From: an uncultured Clostridia bacterium
GTDB taxonomy: Bacteria > Bacillota > Clostridia > Oscillospirales > Oscillospiraceae
Length of the DNA stretch: 8,794 bases
Direction: 5' to 3'
Assembly (NCBI GenBank): GCA_945487445.1
Contig: CALYTU010000064.1
Span: 1-8,794 of the forward strand
Part shown: piece after piece, positions 4,539 to 8,794 of the stretch
How positions within the stretch are numbered: the stretch's first letter is position 1
Layout of the letters: every line of letters starts with the position of its first letter
Translations under genes and position numbers: made by a program
Notes under the pieces: generated by a model
Databases searched by the model: none
Told to the model about the DNA's origin: nothing
The model's input: only the letters and a program-made list of their open reading frames with translations

Positions 4539-6980
4539 ATGAACGATTACGAAATCAAACACAGTGAGATTCTGCGAAGCTTCGGCGCGGAATGTACCGT
4601 TCTGCTCAAATCTGACGGATCGTTTCCCCTGAACGAGCCCTGCGCTCTGGTGCTTTACGGCAGTGGAGCGCGGCGGACGGTCAAGGGCGGCACCGGCTCG
4701 GGCGAGGTCAACTCCCGCTGTTTTGTGACGGCGGAGGACGGCCTCGAGGCTGCGGGCTTCACAATCACCAGCAAGGCTTGGCTGGATGCCTACGGGCAGC
4801 TCTGGCAGAAAGCCAAAAAGCGCTTTATTCGCAGCCTGAAGCGCGACGCCCTGAAGCATGGCACGCTGGCGATTTTGCGCAATATGGGCGCGGTCATGCC
4901 GGAGCCGGACTACGAGCTGCCGTTGGACGGAGCAGGCGATGCCGCGATCTACGTTCTCTCCCGCATCTCCGGAGAAGGCTCGGATCGAAAGCCTGTTCCC
5001 GGAGATATCCTGCTGACCGAGACGGAAAAGCGGGACATTCTGGCGCTTGACCGAAGATACAAGCGCTTTCTGCTGGTGCTGAACGTCGGCGGCGTCGTCG
5101 ATCTGAGCCCGGTGCGGGAGGTTCGCAACATATTGCTGCTCAGCCAGCTCGGCGGCGAGACTGGGAATATTCTTGCCGATCTCGTACTCGGCAAGGCATC
5201 GCCCTCCGGCAGACTGACAACCACCTGGAGCGCCTGGGGCGATTATCCTGCTGTCGGCAGCTTCGGAGAAAAAAACGACACTCAATACCAGGAGGGCATC
5301 TACGTCGGCTACCGGTATTTCGACAGCGTCGGCAAAAAGCCCCTGTTCCCCTTCGGCTTTGGCCTCGGCTACACCGACTTTGCGATTTCGGCCGGCAAGG
5401 TGACGGAGGCCACCGGAATAATAACCGTGGAAGCGATGGTTAAAAACATCGGCAATCGTACCGGAAAGGAGGTCGCGCAGCTCTACGTCTCCCAGCCCCA
5501 GGGAAAGCTGGACAAGCCATATCAGACCTTGGCCGCCTTCGTGAAAACGGGAACCCTGCAGCAAGGAGCGGAACAGGCCGTATCCCTGAGCTTCGATCTG
5601 CGGGATCTGGCATCCTACGACGCATCCCGCGCAAGCTGGATCCTGGAGCCCGGCGACTACGTACTGCGACTGGGAAAGACCAGCGCTGATACCAAGCCGA
5701 TCGCTGCTGTCCGGCTGGATGTGGAAGCGATTGTCAGAGTATGCAAAAACTGCCTTGGCAAGCCGGATTTCACGGACTGGAAGCCGGAATCGAAGCGCAT
5801 CGAAAACACGGAGGGAATTCCGGTTCTCGCGCTCAGCGCTTCCGCATTCCGAACAGAAACCGTAGACTACGAGTTGTCGCACGAGATCGACCCGCTTACC
5901 GAAAACCTGACCAACAGGGAGCTCTGCCTTCTGAATATCGGCGCATTCAAACAGAAGGGCTCCAAGAGCGTCGTCGGCAACGCCGCCAATTCTGTGGCAG
6001 GCGCGGCCGGTGAAAGCTGCTCCGCGCTGATCCGGAAGGGAATTCCGCCCCTCGTCATGGCCGACGGCCCCGCCGGTCTGCGCCTGAGCCGCCGCTACAC
6101 GAAGGATGAAACAGGCGTCCACGCCCTGGACGGCGGGATGCCGGAGAGTGTGATGGAGCTCATGCCTGCGCCTGCGGCCTTTGTGATGAAGCTTCTGGAG
6201 CGAAGCAAGAAGGCCGACGGCAAAATTCTGGAGCAAAACTGCACGTCGATTCCCATCGGCACTGCCCTGGCGCAGAGCTGGAATCTGGAATTTGCCCGGC
6301 AGTGCGGCGACATTGTGGGCGACGAAATGAAGCGCTTCGGCGTGCAGCTCTGGCTGGCTCCGGCGCTGAATCTCCACCGGGACATCCGCTGCGGCCGCAA
6401 CTTCGAGTACTATTCCGAGGATCCGCTGCTCGCCGGCAAGCTCGCTGCTGCCGTCACCGAGGGCGTCCAGCGGCACTCTGGGTGCGGAACGACCGTCAAG
6501 CATTTCGCCGCCAACAACCAGGAGACCAACCGCTACAATTCCAACAGTCAGGTCAGTGAGCGGGCTCTGCGAGAGCTTTACCTGCGCGGTTTCGAGCTTG
6601 CGATCCGGAATAGCCAGCCGAAAGCGCTGATGACGTCTTACAATCTGATCAACGGTGTCCACAGCTCCGAGCGGCGCGATCTGCTGGAGGACGTTCTGCG
6701 GGCGGAATTCGGATACCAGGGAATTGTAATGACCGACTGGATCCTTGCCGTGATGAACGGCAGGGGCAACAAGTACCCCGCGCCAATCGCGGCAAGGATC
6801 GCGGCTGCCGGAAACGACCTGACGATGCCCGGCGGACAAGGAGACTTGAAAGCGATGCTGAAAGGCCTGGAGGACGGTCTCGTGACCCGCAGACAGCTTC
6901 AACTCAACGCGACCCGCGTTTTACGCATGGCAAAGCAGCTCACAACGGTCATTGCGCGAGAGAGCTTGGCAGGGAAATGA
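4539..6980 (+). CDS. family 3 glycoside hydrolase with reversed domain order
   Basis: This 813-residue enzyme is probably a beta-glucosidase or related beta-glycosidase releasing terminal sugars from oligosaccharides. There is no signal peptide, so it should act on imported sugars in the cytoplasm. The domain order is inverted. The alpha/beta sandwich domain comes first, with GGTGSG (50-55), SGEGSDR (144-150, where E146 is the likely acid/base) and YVGYRYFD. Next is an Fn3-like domain around 285-385 (GKEVAQLYVSQPQGKLDKP). The TIM-barrel catalytic domain is last (about 450-800), with ADGPAGLR (508-515), GRNFEYYSEDP (619-629), K654-H655 and the nucleophile D733 in IVMTDW. This order is known from Ruminococcus albus and Butyrivibrio fibrisolvens enzymes. 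The start is chosen on AAAAGGA six bases before ATG 4539; a longer frame from a TTG at 4419 lies across the promoter and is rejected. The gene converges on trpB. Substrate specificity cannot be read from sequence. Confidence 0.9.
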   Translation: MNDYEIKHSEILRSFGAECTVLLKSDGSFPLNEPCALVLYGSGARRTVKGGTGSGEVNSRCFVTAEDGLEAAGFTITSKAWLDAYGQLWQKAKKRFIRSLKRDALKHGTLAILRNMGAVMPEPDYELPLDGAGDAAIYVLSRISGEGSDRKPVPGDILLTETEKRDILALDRRYKRFLLVLNVGGVVDLSPVREVRNILLLSQLGGETGNILADLVLGKASPSGRLTTTWSAWGDYPAVGSFGEKNDTQYQEGIYVGYRYFDSVGKKPLFPFGFGLGYTDFAISAGKVTEATGIITVEAMVKNIGNRTGKEVAQLYVSQPQGKLDKPYQTLAAFVKTGTLQQGAEQAVSLSFDLRDLASYDASRASWILEPGDYVLRLGKTSADTKPIAAVRLDVEAIVRVCKNCLGKPDFTDWKPESKRIENTEGIPVLALSASAFRTETVDYELSHEIDPLTENLTNRELCLLNIGAFKQKGSKSVVGNAANSVAGAAGESCSALIRKGIPPLVMADGPAGLRLSRRYTKDETGVHALDGGMPESVMELMPAPAAFVMKLLERSKKADGKILEQNCTSIPIGTALAQSWNLEFARQCGDIVGDEMKRFGVQLWLAPALNLHRDIRCGRNFEYYSEDPLLAGKLAAAVTEGVQRHSGCGTTVKHFAANNQETNRYNSNSQVSERALRELYLRGFELAIRNSQPKALMTSYNLINGVHSSERRDLLEDVLRAEFGYQGIVMTDWILAVMNGRGNKYPAPIAARIAAAGNDLTMPGGQGDLKAMLKGLEDGLVTRRQLQLNATRVLRMAKQLTTVIARESLAGK

Positions 6981-6990
6981 CAGAGCCCGG

Positions 6991-8367
6991 TCACACGCGG
7001 GGAAGCTTCTTCAGGCTCCGGGCAAGCGCCTCGTCGCTGGGAATTTCATCTGTCATCTCGCCATCGTGGAAGCGCTGATAGGCCACCAAGTCAAAGTAGC
7101 CGGTTCCGGTGAGGCCGAAAACGATGGTTTTGGCCTCGCCGCTGTCCCTGCAGCGAAGGGCTTCGTCAATGGCCGCCTTGATGGCGTGTGCGCTTTCGGG
7201 GGCAGGAAGGATGCCCTCCACCCGGGCAAAAGTTTCTGCGGCCTGAAAAACCTCGCGCTGGGGAACAGAAACTGCTTCCAGGAAGCCGTCGTGATAAAGC
7301 TGGGACAGAATGGGACTCATGCCATGGTAGCGCAATCCGCCCGCGTGGTTCGGCGCCGGAATGAAATCGCTGCCGAGCGTATACATTTTTGCCAACGGAC
7401 AGACACGCCCGGTATCGGCAAAATCATAGGCAAAGACGCCCCGGGTCAGAGAGGGACAGGAGGCGGGTTCAACCGCAAGGAAGCGGCAGTCGGACTTGCC
7501 CTGCAGTCTTTCCCCCATAAACGGAGCAATTAAGCCGCCCAAATTGGAACCGCCGCCGGCACAGCCGATCACAAGATCCGGCTTGATCCCATACTCGTCC
7601 AAAGCAGTTTTGGTTTCCAGACCGATGACTGACTGGTGCAAAAGCACCTGATTGAGAACGGAGCCGAGAACGTAGCGGTAGCCCGGCTGGGACAGGGCGG
7701 CTTCCACCGCCTCTGAAATGGCGCAGCCCAGAGAGCCGGTCGTATCGGGATATCGGGCAAGGATTTCCCTGCCGACAGCGGTGGTATCAGAAGGAGACGG
7801 AACCGCTTCTGCCCCGTAGGTTCGCATCACTTCGCGCCGGAAGGGCTTCTGCTGGTAGCTGACCTTGACCATAAAGACCTTGCAGTCCAGTCCCAGATAG
7901 CTGCAGGCCATAGACAGGGCCGTTCCCCACTGACCTGCACCGGTTTCCGTGGTAACGCCCTTCAAGCCCTGCTGCTTGGCGTAGTAGGCCTGGGCGATGG
8001 CGGAGTTCAGCTTGTGAGATCCGGAGGTGTTGTTTCCTTCAAATTTGTAGTAGATGTGAGCAGGAGTTTTCAGCTTCTTTTCCAGGCAATAGGCTCGTAC
8101 CAGAGGAGAGGGACGGTACATCCTGTAGAAATTCCGTATTTCGTCGGGAATGGGAATATACCGCGTTTCGCCGTCCAGCTCCTGACGGGCAAGCTCCTGG
8201 CAGAAGACGTTTGACAGCTCCTGTTCTGTCATCGGTTTTCCGGTGCCGGGGTTCAGCAGGGGCGCGGGTTTGGTTTTCATGTCCGCCCGGAGATTGTACC
8301 AGGCTGCTGGCATTTGATCCTCCCGCAGGTAGATTTTGTAGGGAATCTGAGTTGCTGTGTTTGACAT
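6991..8367 (-). CDS. trpB: TrpB2-type tryptophan synthase beta chain
   Basis: This 458-residue PLP enzyme joins indole and L-serine to give L-tryptophan. It belongs to the longer TrpB2-like subfamily, recognised by the N-terminal extension of about 75 residues before RPSPLVRA and by GQWG in place of the GQHG of classical TrpB. Visible residues are K119 in GSHKLNSA (Schiff base with PLP), E141 in ETGAGQWG (the catalytic acid of the family), GGGSN (271-275, phosphate of PLP) and a C-terminal GLTGTGYFD. The start at 8367 has an AGGA-type ribosome binding site nine bases upstream. No trpA or other trp gene is adjacent, and the nearest neighbour is a convergent glycosidase, so it is a stand-alone gene. 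It may salvage free indole, which is abundant in the gut, rather than channel it from TrpA. It is controlled by the T-box leader upstream. Confidence 0.93.
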   Translation of the reverse strand: MSNTATQIPYKIYLREDQMPAAWYNLRADMKTKPAPLLNPGTGKPMTEQELSNVFCQELARQELDGETRYIPIPDEIRNFYRMYRPSPLVRAYCLEKKLKTPAHIYYKFEGNNTSGSHKLNSAIAQAYYAKQQGLKGVTTETGAGQWGTALSMACSYLGLDCKVFMVKVSYQQKPFRREVMRTYGAEAVPSPSDTTAVGREILARYPDTTGSLGCAISEAVEAALSQPGYRYVLGSVLNQVLLHQSVIGLETKTALDEYGIKPDLVIGCAGGGSNLGGLIAPFMGERLQGKSDCRFLAVEPASCPSLTRGVFAYDFADTGRVCPLAKMYTLGSDFIPAPNHAGGLRYHGMSPILSQLYHDGFLEAVSVPQREVFQAAETFARVEGILPAPESAHAIKAAIDEALRCRDSGEAKTIVFGLTGTGYFDLVAYQRFHDGEMTDEIPSDEALARSLKKLPRV

Positions 8368-8404
8368 GGTTTTTCATCCTTTCCTGTTTTTTTCGGGGAA
8401 GGAT

Positions 8405-8446
8405 AAAAAAATCCCGCCCCAAGTGTCCAATGACGCTGGGACAGGA
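8405..8446 (-). terminator. T-box intrinsic terminator
   Basis: On the minus strand TCCTGTCCCAG pairs with TTGGGGCGGGA (8436-8446 with 8412-8422, including G-U pairs), followed by seven T residues (8405-8411). This is a textbook Rho-independent terminator. Its 5' arm lies immediately after the T-box sequence, so formation of the antiterminator would disrupt it. It sits 38 bp before the trpB start. Confidence 0.88.
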
Positions 8447-8676
8447 ATACTCCTGCGGTGCCACCCGGCTTGACGCGCAAAACGCGCCCACTCATGCGTA
8501 CCAACATACGCTGATCCCTTGACGGAGGATCGTCCCGTCTCGCATACTTGGGGGAATGCCCCTTTCCGCTCGCCCTCAGAAGCCCATTCCGTCTTCGGCC
8601 ATCTGTCGCCATCCCACCATCGGCGACTCTCTGAAAGATGGGGATCAAAAACGTACTCACACTTCCTCACCAGTTT
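8405..8676 (-). ncRNA. T-box riboswitch, tryptophan specifier
   Basis: This tRNA-sensing leader precedes trpB. Reading the minus strand, the order is: the Stem I entry GAGTACGTTTTTGATCCCC; the distal CAGAGAG motif followed by GCCGATGGTGGGATGGC, which matches the AG bulge and apical loop; and then GAATGGGCTTCTGAGG, the specifier loop. The specifier codon UGG (8584-8586) means Trp and agrees with the gene downstream. Several small hairpins follow (GACGG/CCGTC, GCGTA/TACGC). Last come the T-box sequence GGGTGGCACCGC (8455-8466) and the terminator. Uncharged tRNA-Trp should pair with UGG through its anticodon and with the T-box through its CCA end, stabilising the antiterminator so that trpB is expressed when tryptophan is scarce. 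Confidence 0.92.
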
Positions 8677-8682
8677 GAGCGG

Positions 8683-8711
8683 ATTATAACACTGAAGTAC
8701 GATCCTGTCAA
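8683..8711 (-). promoter_or_regulatory. consensus promoter of the T-box-trpB transcript
   Basis: On the minus strand TTGACA (8706-8711) and TATAAT (8683-8688) are both perfect, with a 17-bp spacer that ends in TGT, giving an extended -10 as well. Transcription should start near 8676. A constitutive strong promoter with control left to the leader RNA is the usual T-box arrangement. Confidence 0.92.
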
Positions 8712-8746
8712 GAGGCAGTTTTAAATTTTTTGGTATTTATTGTATG

Positions 8747-8755
8747 TGCTAAAAT
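8747..8755 (+). promoter_or_regulatory. possible promoter of a divergent gene off the right edge
   Basis: TG-C-TAAAAT (TG at 8747-8748, TAAAAT at 8750-8755) is an extended -10 pattern in AT-rich DNA. ACAGGAG near 8782 could be a ribosome binding site for a start just beyond the window. There is no clear -35, and the gene itself is not visible. Confidence 0.3.
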
Positions 8756-8794
8756 GATGTGAACCCCAGAAAACAGAAGACAGGAGCCCTCAAG

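Noticed and set aside
4509..6902. 797-codon minus-strand open frame opposite the glycoside hydrolase
   Set aside because: Its length comes from the GC-rich third positions of the real gene. It has no recognisable motif or start context, whereas the plus-strand frame carries all GH3 motifs.
8039..8670. Several minus-strand and plus-strand frames across the trpB leader
   Set aside because: They fall on the T-box RNA and on the start of trpB in other frames; the RNA motifs and terminator explain the sequence fully.

Overview
The window looks like a chromosomal stretch from an anaerobic gut-type Firmicute, probably class Clostridia and perhaps Oscillospirales. The grounds are consensus sigma-A promoters, strong GGAGG-type ribosome binding sites, a Trp T-box leader, a Clostridia-style large serine recombinase tail, an ORF6N-family remnant and a FucO-type alcohol dehydrogenase. 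The genus assignment is inference only.

Left third (about 1-1340): this is a graveyard of mobile-element genes. It holds the C-terminal end of a large serine recombinase (+) with its hairpin terminator. Facing it on the minus strand is a broken ORF6N-domain gene, carrying a one-base deletion and an in-frame TAG. That frame runs into a hypothetical acidic ORF whose first 15 codons are nearly identical in DNA to an internal piece of the fucO gene found 2 kb away.

Centre left (1463-2577): a two-gene cassette (+) reads like a toxin-antitoxin or abortive-infection module. A DUF6036/AbiEii-like nucleotidyltransferase overlaps a 174-residue protein with a C-terminal helix-turn-helix. A perfect TTGACA-17-TATAAT promoter drives it, and a perfect 23-bp palindrome sits over the expected transcription start, which suggests autoregulation.

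Centre (2739-4239): fucO (-) is an intact iron-dependent lactaldehyde reductase. Just upstream, in the same direction, lies the 3' end of rhaD, cut off abruptly. Together they are what is left of a rhamnose operon: RhaD makes L-lactaldehyde and FucO reduces it to 1,2-propanediol.

Right half (4384-8794): a cytoplasmic family 3 glycoside hydrolase (+) has reversed domain order, with the alpha/beta sandwich and Fn3-like domain first and the catalytic TIM barrel last. It has its own promoter, which lies in a 52-bp dispersed repeat also found at 1285-1336, and a structured leader. It converges, 10 bp apart, on a stand-alone TrpB2-type tryptophan synthase beta chain (-). That gene is controlled by a complete T-box riboswitch with a UGG (Trp) specifier, a T-box sequence, an intrinsic terminator and a perfect consensus promoter. 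The last 80 bp appear to hold the promoter of a divergent gene that starts outside the window.
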